This document shows positions 8,370 through 17,750 of a stretch of 64,000 bases of DNA, piece after piece. Source of the stretch: Sulfurospirillum multivorans DSM 12446. GTDB taxonomy: Bacteria > Campylobacterota > Campylobacteria > Campylobacterales > Sulfurospirillaceae. The stretch covers positions 2,985,654 to 3,049,653 of the forward strand of contig NZ_CP007201.1 of NCBI RefSeq assembly GCF_000568815.1. The letters run 5' to 3'. Made by a program: the position numbers and the translations under genes. The first letter of the stretch is position 1; each line of letters starts with the position of its first letter. The notes under the pieces were generated by a model, which made no database searches, had not been told where the DNA came from, and saw only the letters and a program-made list of their open reading frames with translations.

Positions 8370-9620
8370 TTAAAGCGTTAATAAAACCAATAACAGCACC
8401 GGTGGCGTGATGATAAGACCGAACTTTGAGTACTGCCAAAAGCTTATTTTCACCCCTTTTTGAGCCAAAACATGCAACCATAAAAGCGTCGCCAAAGAGC
8501 CAAACGGCGTCATTTTAGGGCCTAAGTTACATCCGATGATGTTAGCGTAGGCTAACGCGGTATTGGGGATGTCGTGTAAGGCGATGTCCATGATCATGAC
8601 AGTGGGCATATTGTTCATCACAGCACTTAAGAAAGCTGAAATAAACCCTGTTCCGATAATGGCGATCGTGTCGCCTCTGGTATTTAAATCTTTGAGGATG
8701 ATGGTCAAATGCTCGGTCAATCCTGCATTTTTAAGCCCGTACACCACGATGTAAAGCCCGATGCTAAACCAGACCACTTGCCACGGCGCCGAGGTGATGA
8801 TACGCCTAGGATGCACCACTTTAAACGCATTGGCAATGAGTAAAAAGAGCAGTGCTCCACCCAAAGCAAAGACCGAAATAGGCAGATGGTACGCATCGCC
8901 CACAAAATAGCTTCCCAAAAGCAGTGCTAAAAAGAGCCATGAGAGATAAAACAGTGGTTTGCTTTTAAGAACCTCATCGGGATGTTTCAGCAAGGAGAGA
9001 TCCACACGTGCGACAATATCTTTGCGCAAAAAGAGCCATAAAAACACGATAGAGATGAGCGTGCTCGCCACATAAGGCACAAACATCACGCTTAAATACT
9101 CTGCAAAACCGATGTGAAAGTAGTTGGCGGTGACGATGTTCGTGAGGTTTGAAAAGACAAACGGAAGTGAAGCCGAATCGCTGATAAACCCACCCGCGAG
9201 CAAAAAGGCGATAATCGCTTTCGCTCCCAGCTTTAAAATGCGCATCTGTGCGAGCAAAATAGGTGTTAAGATCAGCGCGGCGCCGTCATTTGCGAAGAGT
9301 GCTGAGATAAACGAGCCTAAGAGAATAGAATAGACAAACATCAGATGACCATTGCCACCCGAGAGTTTTGCCATCTGTATCGCACACCACTCAAAAAAGC
9401 CGATCTCATCAAGTACCATGGAGAGGATAATAATCCCAATAAACGCCAAAGTAGCATCCCAAACGATGCTGGTGACCACAAGCACATCCGCAAAACTCAC
9501 AACACCCACCACCAAGGCAATCACAGCGCCTAAAACAGCGGTCGTGCCGATTTGCAAACCTTTGGGTTGCCAGATGACAAACACCAAGGTCGTTAAAAAT
9601 AAAAGCGAGGCTAAAATCAT
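8370..9620 (-). CDS. arsB: ArsB-type arsenite efflux pump
   Basis: 416 residues, about 11-12 hydrophobic helices across the whole length, of the ArsB/NhaD ion-transporter superfamily. Conserved features include FANDGAALILTPI and an S-N-L-T-N-I segment typical of ArsB. It exports arsenite (and antimonite) from the cytoplasm, driven by the proton gradient alone or with an ArsA ATPase; no arsA is present here. It has its own promoter and operator at 9652-9701 and is separated by 138 bases from the downstream arsC operon. Confidence 0.88.
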   Translation of the reverse strand: MILASLLFLTTLVFVIWQPKGLQIGTTAVLGAVIALVVGVVSFADVLVVTSIVWDATLAFIGIIILSMVLDEIGFFEWCAIQMAKLSGGNGHLMFVYSILLGSFISALFANDGAALILTPILLAQMRILKLGAKAIIAFLLAGGFISDSASLPFVFSNLTNIVTANYFHIGFAEYLSVMFVPYVASTLISIVFLWLFLRKDIVARVDLSLLKHPDEVLKSKPLFYLSWLFLALLLGSYFVGDAYHLPISVFALGGALLFLLIANAFKVVHPRRIITSAPWQVVWFSIGLYIVVYGLKNAGLTEHLTIILKDLNTRGDTIAIIGTGFISAFLSAVMNNMPTVMIMDIALHDIPNTALAYANIIGCNLGPKMTPFGSLATLLWLHVLAQKGVKISFWQYSKFGLIITPPVLLLVLLTL

Positions 9621-9651
9621 GAAATACCTTCGTCATTAAATCATTGCGACG

Positions 9652-9701
9652 AGTGTAACACAATGTCTCTTTAATATCAAGATATATTGATGTTAAAGAG
9701 A
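9652..9701 (-). promoter_or_regulatory. arsB promoter with ArsR-type operator
   Basis: An inverted repeat with 15-base arms (9666-9680 and 9687-9701, one mismatch) and the same GATATA spacer and ATATCAA core as the repeat before arsC. On the minus strand -35 TTGATA (complement of 9675-9680) and -10 TACACT (complement of 9652-9657) are 17 bases apart. The operator overlaps -35. The same regulator should bind both sites. Confidence 0.8.
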
Positions 9702-9741
9702 TGAATCATTCCAGAGCAAAAACGCATTTTAAATGATGCGT

Positions 9742-10173
9742 TTAGTAGTGCGTTTCAGCCATCTCAATAAACGCTAAAACCGCTGCTTTAATCTCTTCTT
9801 TGACCACTCTGGTTTGCGCTAAATTCTCTTCATACGTTCCCATAAACTGACTAGGGTCTTTAAAACTCCAATGAATACGACTTGTTTGACCTGGGAAAAT
9901 AGGACATCGTTCGCTATTGCCCTCATCGCACACGGTGACGACATAATGAAATAATTTTCCATTTTTAAACAAATCAAACACCGATTGCGTTTGCTTGTTT
10001 GCGATATCAATCCCCTCTTCTTTAAGTATTTCAACCGCGAGAGGGTTTACAATGCCAGGCTCCAACCCTGCACTTTGAGCGTTAAATTTCTCTCCGCCGT
10101 ATTTTCTAAGAAGCTCCTCCGCCATTTGACTGCGCGCACTGTTGTGAATACATACAAATAAAACCTTGATCAT
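9742..10173 (-). CDS. arsC: Arsenate reductase, thioredoxin-coupled type (second copy)
   Basis: 143 residues from the ATG at 10173 (five bases after GGAG; the adjacent ATG at 10176 is also possible; a longer start at 10227 is not supported). P-loop CIHNSARS (Cys8), then VVTVCDEG and CPIFPGQ, the cysteines of the intramolecular disulfide relay in thioredoxin-coupled ArsC, and the FKDPSQ DP loop. It reduces arsenate to arsenite for export by ArsB, encoded just downstream. It reads as a different ArsC subtype from the 132-residue copy. Confidence 0.87.
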   Translation of the reverse strand: MIKVLFVCIHNSARSQMAEELLRKYGGEKFNAQSAGLEPGIVNPLAVEILKEEGIDIANKQTQSVFDLFKNGKLFHYVVTVCDEGNSERCPIFPGQTSRIHWSFKDPSQFMGTYEENLAQTRVVKEEIKAAVLAFIEMAETHY

Positions 10174-10470
10174 CATCTCTCCTTTTCCTTTTGCAAGTGC
10201 GCAAAGCTTACATAAGAAAATATACAAAATGGTTACAACGCTTTGCCTGTGTAAAAATGTGACCTAAAAATGACGAAAAAAAGTTAAAACTCATTTTACA
10301 TGTAAACAAAAGTAATACAGCCTACACATAATTACGCACTCTTTGCTTACATGTAAACATAAAAAGCGTTTTAACATAACAAATATTTATAGTTTAACTT
10401 TTGATTTTTAGATTTTATTTATCTAAAACGCTCTAATCTAAGAAGGACAACATCCCGTAAGGAGAAACAT
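10174..10470 (+). promoter_or_regulatory. Divergent control region between arsC and aioBA with nested inverted repeats
   Basis: About 300 bases without a gene. It holds two copies of the dispersed palindrome (10295-10306 and 10347-10356). Two nested inverted repeats lie nearer aioB: outer 9-bp arms AGCGTTTTA (10365-10373) and TAAAACGCT (10424-10432), and inner arms TTTTAGAT (10406-10413) and ATCTAAAA (10421-10428). These are candidate operators for aioBA. No clear sigma-54 site is visible, unlike the arr promoter. The aioB ribosome-binding site is AAGGAG at 10459-10464. Confidence 0.5.
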
Positions 10471-10956
10471 ATGGAGATCGTAGAAGTACAACAAACGAGA
10501 CGAGAATTTTTTAAATTCTCAGCTTTGGGACTTGGCGCAGTTGTGGCTACCCCAGCACTCATTGCAGGTGATGCACACCCTTCAATGTCTGTGTATGGTG
10601 GTTACACAAAAAATAGAGTTGGCTCCTTAGCGCAACTCAAAAAAGCGGGAGAACTTGATTTTTCCTACCCTGATGAGAGTGCATTGTGTAAAGCTGTGTA
10701 TGTCAATAATGAGGTCAAAGCCTACAGCATTATCTGCACCCATAAAGGCTGTCCAACGATCTACAACAAACAAAAAGCGATGTTTGAGTGCCCCTGTCAT
10801 TTCACCAAATATGACGCAAAAAATAACGGACAAATGGTTATTGGTCAGGCAACAGGAGCCCTTCCGCGTGTCCTTTTAGAGATCAGTGGCGATGACATCT
10901 TTGCTATTGGCGTCGATGGCCTTATTTTTGGCCGTATTAACAACACTGTAGGTTAA
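10471..10956 (+). CDS. aioB: Arsenite oxidase small subunit (Rieske protein)
   Basis: 161 residues. The N-terminus has a twin-arginine signal (TRREFFKFSALGLGA), so it is folded before export. The Rieske [2Fe-2S] ligands appear as CTH (about residues 89-91) and CPCH, with the two extra cysteines (HKGC and CPC) that form the stabilising disulfide. The protein passes electrons from the molybdenum subunit to a periplasmic acceptor. It lies 10 bases before aioA, in the standard aioB-aioA order. Only AioA lacks its own signal, so AioB probably carries it across by the Tat system. Confidence 0.92.
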   Translation: MEIVEVQQTRREFFKFSALGLGAVVATPALIAGDAHPSMSVYGGYTKNRVGSLAQLKKAGELDFSYPDESALCKAVYVNNEVKAYSIICTHKGCPTIYNKQKAMFECPCHFTKYDAKNNGQMVIGQATGALPRVLLEISGDDIFAIGVDGLIFGRINNTVG

Positions 10957-10966
10957 GGAGAACACC

Positions 10967-13438
10967 ATGGCACTTACGTTAAACGATAGATTACCTATTC
11001 CTCATAAAAATGCGGAAGTCAAAAATGTTACCTGTGAATTTTGCATCGTAGGATGTGGCTACAAATCTTATAAATGGCCTCTTGGAACCGAAGGAACATA
11101 CAAAGACAATGCCCTTGGCATCGATCTTTCACAACAGCAACCCACCTATGGTGACTGGTGCAGTGAACGAATGTTCAATACGATTACAGATCGTGATGGT
11201 AAAAAATACAACCTGATGGTCATCCCCGATAAAACGTGCGTCGTCAACGTCGGTCAAAACTCTGTGCGTGGCGGTATGATGGGGGTTTCAACCTTCAATG
11301 TAGCCAGCGCAACCAGAGACAGACTCAAAGAGCCTCAAGTTTTTCGAGGTGGTATGCTGATGGAAAGCTCGTGGGAAGAAGCAACAACCATCATCGCAAA
11401 AGTGTATAAAAAAATCATCGATAACGATGGCGCGGATGAAATCTCGCATAAAACCTTTGACCACGGTGGCGGTGGCGGTGGCTTTGAAAACACATGGGGT
11501 ACTGGCAAGCTCTTTCACTCCGCCATTGGCACCACATCGGCTTCGATTCACAACCGTCCTGCGTACAACTCTGAAGTGCATTCAAGCCGTGAAATGGGCG
11601 TGGGTGAGCTTAACAGCAGTTATTATGATACGAGTATCTCCGATACGATGCTTGTCATTGGGTGTAATCCTTACGAGTGTCAAACGAACCTTTTCAACAT
11701 TCACATGCAAGCCAATCTTGATGGCAGTACGCTTGAGGATAAAAAGAGAGAGTATGACAAAGGGGAGAGTCTGAGCAAGGGTAAGATTATTTTTATTGAC
11801 CCTAGACGCACGGCATCCATTACCAACTCCATTGCGATTGCAGGCAAAGAGAATGTTCTTCATCTTCAGATCAAACCCGCTCAAGACATTACCCTTATGA
11901 ACGCACTGGTGAGCTACATCATTGAGCAAGGTTGGGAAGCTAAAGAGTTTATCAAAAACCATACGGAGAACTTTGATGCGATGGTCAAGGTCAATAAAGT
12001 CTCCCTAGAGTATGCCTCTTCTATCACAAATATCAGCGTCGCTGACATCAAAAAAGCGGCAGAATGGATCGCCAAACCCAAACCAAGCGGTCACCGTCCT
12101 CGCAATGCGATTTACTATGAAAAAGGCATCATCTGGGGCATTAAAAACTATGAAAATGTCGCTTCCATCGTCAATCTTGGACTGGTAACGCACAGCGTGG
12201 GTCGTGTGGGAACAGGCATATGTCGCGCAGGCGGTCACCAAGAGGGTTACACAAGACCTGAGTACCATGGCCCAAGCCGTCAAAATTTGGCGGTCATCGA
12301 CACCGACATTATCCAAGGTAAATACCTTGTCTATTCGATCTGGGGAACCAACCCTTTTGGTCAGTCCATCGCGACACAACGCCTCCGAAATGCGGTCAAT
12401 AAGCGCAGTCAAATCGTTAAAGATGCGATCAACGGGTATCATGGAAACAACCTTGATGAACTCTGCGATATTATCTACAACGCGTGCAAATCAGGCGGTC
12501 TTTTTGTCGTCGATATAGACATCTACCCAACGCAATCCAGCGAGCGAGCGCACATTGTATTACCAGCGGCAACAACGATGGAGATGAACCTCACATCCAT
12601 GAGCGGAGAGCGAAGACTGCGTCTGTCTGAAAAAATCATGGATGCCCCAGGAAGTGCCAAGCCAGATTGTTTAATTGCTGCGGACATCGCCAATGCGCTT
12701 AAAGCTGAGTATCTTAAAGCTGGCAATAAAACCATGGCAAAACGCTTTGAAGGCTTTGAGTGGAAAAATGAAGAAGATTCATTTAAAGATGGTTTCGCAG
12801 GTCAAGGCTCTAAAATGGCAAGTCAAGGCGGACCAACAGGAACGCTTGCTACCTATAAACTCTTACGTGATGCGGGCAATAACGGCGTTCAACTTCCTAT
12901 CGTTAAAGTCGAAAATGGCAAGCTTATTGGCACGCGTCTCAATTACGCTGATGGTAAGTTTGGTACGAAATCGGGTCGTGCGACGTTCTTACCAACACCA
13001 CAACCCGCCATGCCAAAACAGGTCGCAAAACAGGTCAAACGCTACAAATACTGGGTCAATTCAGGACGTATCAATGAAGTATGGCAGTCAAACTACCACA
13101 CAGGTCGCCTTGAATTTACCGCAAAACGATGGCCGATGGCTCCACTTGAAATTCATCCCAATGATGCTAAAGAGCTTGGCGTTACGAGTGGCGATATTGT
13201 TCAGCTCAGTAACGATTATGGCTCCACACGAGCGATTGCGATTGTGACGGATGCGGTGCGCAAAGGCGAAGTTTTTGGTGCTTTTGGTTTCCAAAATTCC
13301 ATCATCAACGACCTCTGCACCGATTATGTCGATCCAGATACCAAAATTCCTTTCTACAAAGGAACGGCGGCAAACATCGTTAAAGTTGGCCGAAGCGAAG
13401 GGCTTATCAAAGATATGACCTTCTTGGAACGTGCGTAA
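10967..13438 (+). CDS. aioA: Arsenite oxidase large subunit (molybdopterin enzyme)
   Basis: 823 residues, the usual AioA length. A [3Fe-4S] motif C-x2-C-x3-C is at Cys23, Cys26, Cys30 (CEFCIVGC). Residues matching those that bind arsenite in the Alcaligenes faecalis enzyme (His195, Glu203, Arg419, His423) are found here as His195, Glu203, Arg420 and His424. AioA oxidises As(III) to As(V) at a bis-MGD molybdenum centre in the periplasm. No signal peptide, as expected for a Tat passenger of AioB. No aioXSR sensor genes or aio cytochrome c are adjacent. Its last 47 codons recur at 20071-20211 with only synonymous changes. Confidence 0.95.
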   Translation: MALTLNDRLPIPHKNAEVKNVTCEFCIVGCGYKSYKWPLGTEGTYKDNALGIDLSQQQPTYGDWCSERMFNTITDRDGKKYNLMVIPDKTCVVNVGQNSVRGGMMGVSTFNVASATRDRLKEPQVFRGGMLMESSWEEATTIIAKVYKKIIDNDGADEISHKTFDHGGGGGGFENTWGTGKLFHSAIGTTSASIHNRPAYNSEVHSSREMGVGELNSSYYDTSISDTMLVIGCNPYECQTNLFNIHMQANLDGSTLEDKKREYDKGESLSKGKIIFIDPRRTASITNSIAIAGKENVLHLQIKPAQDITLMNALVSYIIEQGWEAKEFIKNHTENFDAMVKVNKVSLEYASSITNISVADIKKAAEWIAKPKPSGHRPRNAIYYEKGIIWGIKNYENVASIVNLGLVTHSVGRVGTGICRAGGHQEGYTRPEYHGPSRQNLAVIDTDIIQGKYLVYSIWGTNPFGQSIATQRLRNAVNKRSQIVKDAINGYHGNNLDELCDIIYNACKSGGLFVVDIDIYPTQSSERAHIVLPAATTMEMNLTSMSGERRLRLSEKIMDAPGSAKPDCLIAADIANALKAEYLKAGNKTMAKRFEGFEWKNEEDSFKDGFAGQGSKMASQGGPTGTLATYKLLRDAGNNGVQLPIVKVENGKLIGTRLNYADGKFGTKSGRATFLPTPQPAMPKQVAKQVKRYKYWVNSGRINEVWQSNYHTGRLEFTAKRWPMAPLEIHPNDAKELGVTSGDIVQLSNDYGSTRAIAIVTDAVRKGEVFGAFGFQNSIINDLCTDYVDPDTKIPFYKGTAANIVKVGRSEGLIKDMTFLERA

Positions 13439-13444
13439 AAATAG

Positions 13445-13467
13445 GAGGTAGCTTACGCTACCTCTTT
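13445..13467 (+). terminator. aioBA terminator
   Basis: Perfect 8-bp stem GAGGTAGC (13445-13452) with GCTACCTC (13457-13464), loop TTAC, then a short T run. It lies 6 bases after the aioA stop and also serves the convergent MFS gene. Confidence 0.8.
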
Positions 13468-13481
13468 ACTAGGCTTATGTA

Positions 13482-14654
13482 TTATTTTTCAATTTTTATT
13501 GTAAGAATTTTTCTAAAAAAAAATAAAATTACTGCCAATGAAATTGCCCCTATCGCAACACCTTGGAAGAGAACTTGGGCATCGTAATGATCCCAAATAT
13601 AACCTGCCATTGCCAAAGAAATAAATGTTGCAATACCTACACAACCATAATAGATACCATACGCTGAAGCCTTGAGTGCTTTTGGCGTTGTATCGGAGAT
13701 AATCGCTTTTGCCAAAGCATTAAACCCAGCGGCAAACACACCATAGGATCCAAAAGCTATCCAAGCACTCATTGGAGTCTGCCATGTCATTATCCACGCA
13801 GATAAACCAAAGATAGTGTATATAAGACTTAGCATCAAAGGTTTTCCCACACGATCAGCTATTTTCCCAATAGGAATAGCAAAAAATGATTGCGTTGCAT
13901 TGTAAAGTGTATAAGCTAAGGGGATCATCATTAAAGCAAGTCCATTGTCACCAGACTTTAAAACCATAAACGAATAATTCATTGCAACTAAACTAAATGC
14001 CACTTGGAAGGCAACAAGCATATAAAATTCTTTAGATAGTGCAAAAGGTCTAAAAGAGCGAAAAGGAATAGGTTCAGCTCTAACGTCTGAAACAAATACG
14101 ATTAGTATCAATACGGCTAAGACGCCAGGAACAAAACTCAGCGCAAAAACAAATCGAAATGTGGTTTCACTTTCTCCATAAAATTGTAAACATAAAAATG
14201 CAGTTAAAGAACCAGCAATGGCTCCTGCACTGTCCATCATTTTATGAAAACCAAACACAAAACCACTTCTGTGTGATGGAGTAAATGCAGAAATCAAGGC
14301 ATCTCTTGGTGCAGTTCTTACACCTTTACCAAAACGATCTCCCACCCGTACCATACCAACCATCAGTGCACTACTTGCAAAATATGCCAAAGGCTTAATT
14401 AGATTTGAAAACCCATAGCCTATAATCGTTAGCATTTTTCGATGCCCCAATTTGTCGGACAAAAATCCTGAAAAAGCAATGAGCATCGCTACCCCAAGTT
14501 CCGCGAACCCTTCAATCATTCCAATATCAGATTTTGTGGCATGTAAGAATCGTTCTAAAAAAAGCGGTAAGAGAGGGAGAATCATTTCTGTTGCAAAATC
14601 AGTGAAGAAGCTATTTGCACCTAAGGCTACAATATTTTTATTAATATCTTCCAT
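13482..14654 (-). CDS. MFS transporter of unknown substrate
   Basis: 390 residues with about 12 membrane helices and the MFS loop 2-3 signature (GFLSDKLGHRK) around residues 58-68. No substrate is recognisable. It is the last gene of a tightly packed minus-strand set and overlaps the DUF190 gene at its start by one base, which suggests co-expression with crcB and DUF190. It lies inside the block between aioA and its 3' remnant, so it was probably acquired with that block. Confidence 0.75.
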   Translation of the reverse strand: MEDINKNIVALGANSFFTDFATEMILPLLPLFLERFLHATKSDIGMIEGFAELGVAMLIAFSGFLSDKLGHRKMLTIIGYGFSNLIKPLAYFASSALMVGMVRVGDRFGKGVRTAPRDALISAFTPSHRSGFVFGFHKMMDSAGAIAGSLTAFLCLQFYGESETTFRFVFALSFVPGVLAVLILIVFVSDVRAEPIPFRSFRPFALSKEFYMLVAFQVAFSLVAMNYSFMVLKSGDNGLALMMIPLAYTLYNATQSFFAIPIGKIADRVGKPLMLSLIYTIFGLSAWIMTWQTPMSAWIAFGSYGVFAAGFNALAKAIISDTTPKALKASAYGIYYGCVGIATFISLAMAGYIWDHYDAQVLFQGVAIGAISLAVILFFFRKILTIKIEK

Positions 14655-14965
14655 TAGATTACACCATATTCAATCGCACATTTGGTGTAAAAAATCTGCT
14701 GGTTTTGCTCTTTTAAAAATGTAAAGAGTGCTTCGCATTCTGCTTCTGTAACATTCATAATCAACTCAATGGGTTGTTCTGCTAACTCAAAAAAAGAGGC
14801 AGAGTGCCATTTACCATCTCGTCCAATTCCTTTACTGGCATTCACAACCGTAATTCCTTGAATGCCCAAAGATTGAGCACTTTTTTCAAACCATTCAATC
14901 AGATTCTCCCCACTGTGGTGTTGTCGATTTTGGAGGGTGGAAAAGACAAGTTGATACCCTTTCAT
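14654..14965 (-). CDS. DUF190 family protein
   Basis: 103 residues, the usual length of DUF190 proteins, which have a PII-like ferredoxin fold. The start overlaps the stop of crcB by 4 bases. DUF190 genes often accompany crcB fluoride channels in bacterial genomes; a regulatory or ligand-sensing role is assumed from the fold but not established. Confidence 0.75.
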   Translation of the reverse strand: MKGYQLVFSTLQNRQHHSGENLIEWFEKSAQSLGIQGITVVNASKGIGRDGKWHSASFFELAEQPIELIMNVTEAECEALFTFLKEQNQQIFYTKCAIEYGVI

Positions 14966-15354
14966 GCAATTCTTTTGTGTGTGAGTAATGAAAATGTTGC
15001 CAAGCCTAAAAGCGTCATGATAAGTGAACCGCCTACATGTAAAGCTAAGCCTATAAAAAGTGTTGTGAGTTTTTGTTCCTGGATAAGCACAACCATCTCT
15101 GCACTAAAGGTGCTAAACGTTGTTAAGCCTCCTAAAAAGCCTGTAATGATTAAAAGTCTCCATTCAGGAGAAAGTGATGTATTGTTACTAAAAAAAGCAA
15201 TGGCTAATCCTATCATGTAGCCACCTAATAAATTAGCCCCTAATGTTCCTAATGGAAGTGAAGGATAGAAACTATTGAGTTTCATGCCTAAAAACCAACG
15301 AAGTAGTGCTCCAAAACCAGCACCTGTAAAAATTGCTATAAGTGAGTACATCAT
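14962..15354 (-). CDS. crcB: CrcB/Fluc fluoride channel
   Basis: 130 residues with four membrane helices, GFGALLRW near the N-terminus and the conserved G-F-x-G-G-x-T-T-F-S-T-F segment (about residues 71-82) that lines the fluoride pore. Fluc proteins form dual-topology dimers that let cytoplasmic fluoride leave. Only 41 bases separate it from the next upstream gene, too little for a fluoride riboswitch, so none is called. Confidence 0.9.
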   Translation of the reverse strand: MMYSLIAIFTGAGFGALLRWFLGMKLNSFYPSLPLGTLGANLLGGYMIGLAIAFFSNNTSLSPEWRLLIITGFLGGLTTFSTFSAEMVVLIQEQKLTTLFIGLALHVGGSLIMTLLGLATFSLLTHKRIA

Positions 15355-15395
15355 TTAAAACCTATCACAACGAGGAATAAAAAATTATAACTCTT

Positions 15396-16193
15396 TTAGG
15401 ATGATTTTTTACTGTGAGAGAATACTTTAATTGCAGATAGCATTAAAATGATGCCCAAAATCCATACAAGCCACTCTGAATGAATAAACTGAAGAGCATA
15501 TGCGCCTATGAGTGAGCCTGCAAAAGAACCTATGACCATAAATAGAATAAATTTCTTGTGCTCTTTCAACTGAGAAAAAACCTGATTTCGAGAATAACGA
15601 ATAAATGCAACTATCATAGTGGGCAAAGAGATACAAAGCGATAAAGTGCCTGCTATTTTCATATCAAACCCATACAGTAACATCAGGGTAGGAATTAAAA
15701 ACTCACCTCCTGCAACACCTAAAATAGCTGCTATAACTCCAATACCTTGTAAGCTCAGTCCTGTCAATACCATTGTTGGATAGAGTTCAATAACATACAG
15801 ATGCGAGCTTATCATACTAAGGGATAAAATGACTAAAATAAAAGCAATGAGCTTATTTAAAAAGCGTTCGTGAAGTAAACAGGCATAATGTGCACCAACC
15901 CATGCTCCTATCATTGAACCTATTAATAGAACAATGACGGTGCTAATATTGGCGTAAAGATCCATAGCTCCTGTATAATAAACGCGAAATATTAATGAGA
16001 AAAGAACCGTTGCAAGGGAAGTTAGCTTATTCATCATAATGGCTAACAAGGTACTAAATCCAAAGTACCCTACTAAAAGAGGTAACCGAAATTCTGCACC
16101 ACCAAGACCTATTAAACCACCTAAGGTTGAAACAGAGAGCCCACCTAAGAAAGATTTAAAAGGTACGTGTGTGTGCAAGGATTCTTTTTTCAT
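15396..16193 (-). CDS. TSUP (TauE/SafE-like) membrane permease
   Basis: 265 residues, about eight helices in two repeats with GLIGLGGAEFRLP and GVAGGEFLIPTL as the paired repeat motifs. The family moves sulfur oxyanions or related organic anions. Its start overlaps the modC stop by one base, so it is read with the molybdate operon. Sulfate and molybdate are similar oxyanions, but a role in molybdate uptake is only a guess. It is unrelated at close range to the broken TSUP gene at 5565-6297. Confidence 0.82.
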   Translation of the reverse strand: MKKESLHTHVPFKSFLGGLSVSTLGGLIGLGGAEFRLPLLVGYFGFSTLLAIMMNKLTSLATVLFSLIFRVYYTGAMDLYANISTVIVLLIGSMIGAWVGAHYACLLHERFLNKLIAFILVILSLSMISSHLYVIELYPTMVLTGLSLQGIGVIAAILGVAGGEFLIPTLMLLYGFDMKIAGTLSLCISLPTMIVAFIRYSRNQVFSQLKEHKKFILFMVIGSFAGSLIGAYALQFIHSEWLVWILGIILMLSAIKVFSHSKKSS

Positions 16194-17062
16194 TAGATGA
16201 TTTTTACAATAGGTGCAAATGCTTTTGTGCTTACACTCACACTTGTTCCAACGGTTAGGTTAATAGCCTCACTTTCATCTAAAACAACTTCGACGATTGT
16301 GTTACCAATGCCGATGGTTGCAACATAAATGCTATCACGCTTTTCACAATCTAAAACCTCTCCCTCAAAGGCAAATTTACTGGTACTGTGTTGAGAAAGA
16401 AATACTTTTCTAGGTGAGCCTTGATTGAAAATCTTTCCCTCTTTCAGCCATAAAACTTGATCAGAGAGCTTAAACACTTCACTGCGGTCATGGGAAACCA
16501 TCAGCGTAGCTAGTTTAAAAATATCGTGTGTTTTTTTAAGTTCATCTTGCAAGCGTGAACGCGTCAAGGCATCCAGTGCTGAAAGAGGCTCATCTAAAAG
16601 CAATACCTTAGGCTCTTGTGCAATGGCACGCGCAAGGGCAATACGTTGTCTTTGTCCACCTGAAAGCGTTGAAGGTAAGCGATTTTTTAAAACATCCAAT
16701 CCCATTACATGTAAGATTTTTTCGGCTTTTTTAGCATCCTTGTGGGTTTGTGCAAAAAGAAGATTTTCCAAAACACTCATGTGTTCAAACAAAGCATAGT
16801 TTTGAAAAACAAACCCCACACGGCGTTTTTGAGGAGTAAGATTAATCCCTTTAGTGCTATCAAACCACACTTCACCGTCCATCTCAATGGTTCCACTATC
16901 AGGCGTTTCAAGCCCTGCTATCATGCGAAGTAAGGTCGTTTTTCCAATACCAGACTCTCCAAAAATTGTCCAAAAGACCCCTTTTTCAAAATCGCACTTC
17001 ACTTCAAAATCAATGACTCCCGTTGCGCCTTGGAGCTTTTTAAAAAGATGTACTTTAAGCAT
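16193..17062 (-). CDS. modC: Molybdate ABC transporter ATP-binding protein
   Basis: 289 residues. The ABC domain has Walker A GESGIGKTT (about 35-43), signature LSGGQRQR (about 128-135) and Walker B VLLLDEPLSALD. A C-terminal TOBE/Mop domain (about 225-289) senses molybdate in this family. It energises uptake through ModB. The gene overlaps modB by 8 bases. Supply of molybdate fits the two large molybdoenzymes (AioA, ArrA) in this window. Confidence 0.92.
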   Translation of the reverse strand: MLKVHLFKKLQGATGVIDFEVKCDFEKGVFWTIFGESGIGKTTLLRMIAGLETPDSGTIEMDGEVWFDSTKGINLTPQKRRVGFVFQNYALFEHMSVLENLLFAQTHKDAKKAEKILHVMGLDVLKNRLPSTLSGGQRQRIALARAIAQEPKVLLLDEPLSALDALTRSRLQDELKKTHDIFKLATLMVSHDRSEVFKLSDQVLWLKEGKIFNQGSPRKVFLSQHSTSKFAFEGEVLDCEKRDSIYVATIGIGNTIVEVVLDESEAINLTVGTSVSVSTKAFAPIVKII

Positions 17063-17750
17063 GGAAACTCGCTTTTACTTCATTACCTAATTTCGTATAC
17101 ACCAACCACAAAATGGCAAACGAAAAGGCAAACAAAATTAAAGAATAGCTATGCGCCATTGTATAATTAAGAGCTTCGACTTCATTGTAAATGGCAATAG
17201 AAGCTACTTTCGTTTGTCCATTAATATTGCCCCCAATCATCAATACCACACCAAATTCACCCACTGTATGTGCAAAGGAAATGACGCCACCTGTGGCAAG
17301 AGAAGATTTCATTGCAGGTAAAACAACCCTAAAAAGTGTTTGTATTTGGCTTTTACCCATTGTATGGGCTGCTTCAATACTAAAACGATCCACTGATTTG
17401 AACCCACTTAAGAGTGGATGAACCATAAAAGGAAGACTAAAAATAATAGAACCTACAACCAATCCATCAAAATGAAATGCTAATTGATGCCCAAAAAGCT
17501 CTTTCCAAATAGCACCTAAGAATCCATTTTGGCTAAACATAAGAAGGAAATAAAAACCGAGCACCGAAGGAGGTAAAACCAAAGGCATCGCAATGACAGC
17601 TTCCAGTATGGCTTTGAAACGTATTTTAGAAAAAGCTAAATAATAAGCAAGTGGAATACCTACAAGATATAAAAAAATCGTTGTAATCAATGCCAATTCT
17701 AGGGTTAGCCCAAAAGGTTCCCAAAATGCAGGACTCAAGATTTCATTCAT
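17055..17750 (-). CDS. modB: Molybdate ABC transporter permease
   Basis: 231 residues with about five to six membrane helices and the EAA-like loop contacting the ATPase (EAAHTMGKSQIQTLFRVVLP). The sequence GVISFAHTVGEFGVVLMIGG is typical of ModB. It forms the channel of the ModABC importer. It overlaps modC downstream and the TOBE gene upstream by 4 bases. Confidence 0.92.
   Translation of the reverse strand: MNEILSPAFWEPFGLTLELALITTIFLYLVGIPLAYYLAFSKIRFKAILEAVIAMPLVLPPSVLGFYFLLMFSQNGFLGAIWKELFGHQLAFHFDGLVVGSIIFSLPFMVHPLLSGFKSVDRFSIEAAHTMGKSQIQTLFRVVLPAMKSSLATGGVISFAHTVGEFGVVLMIGGNINGQTKVASIAIYNEVEALNYTMAHSYSLILFAFSFAILWLVYTKLGNEVKASFHA

Noticed and set aside
15355-15395. Fluoride riboswitch before crcB
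   Set aside because: Only 41 bases separate crcB from the preceding gene, too short for the aptamer.
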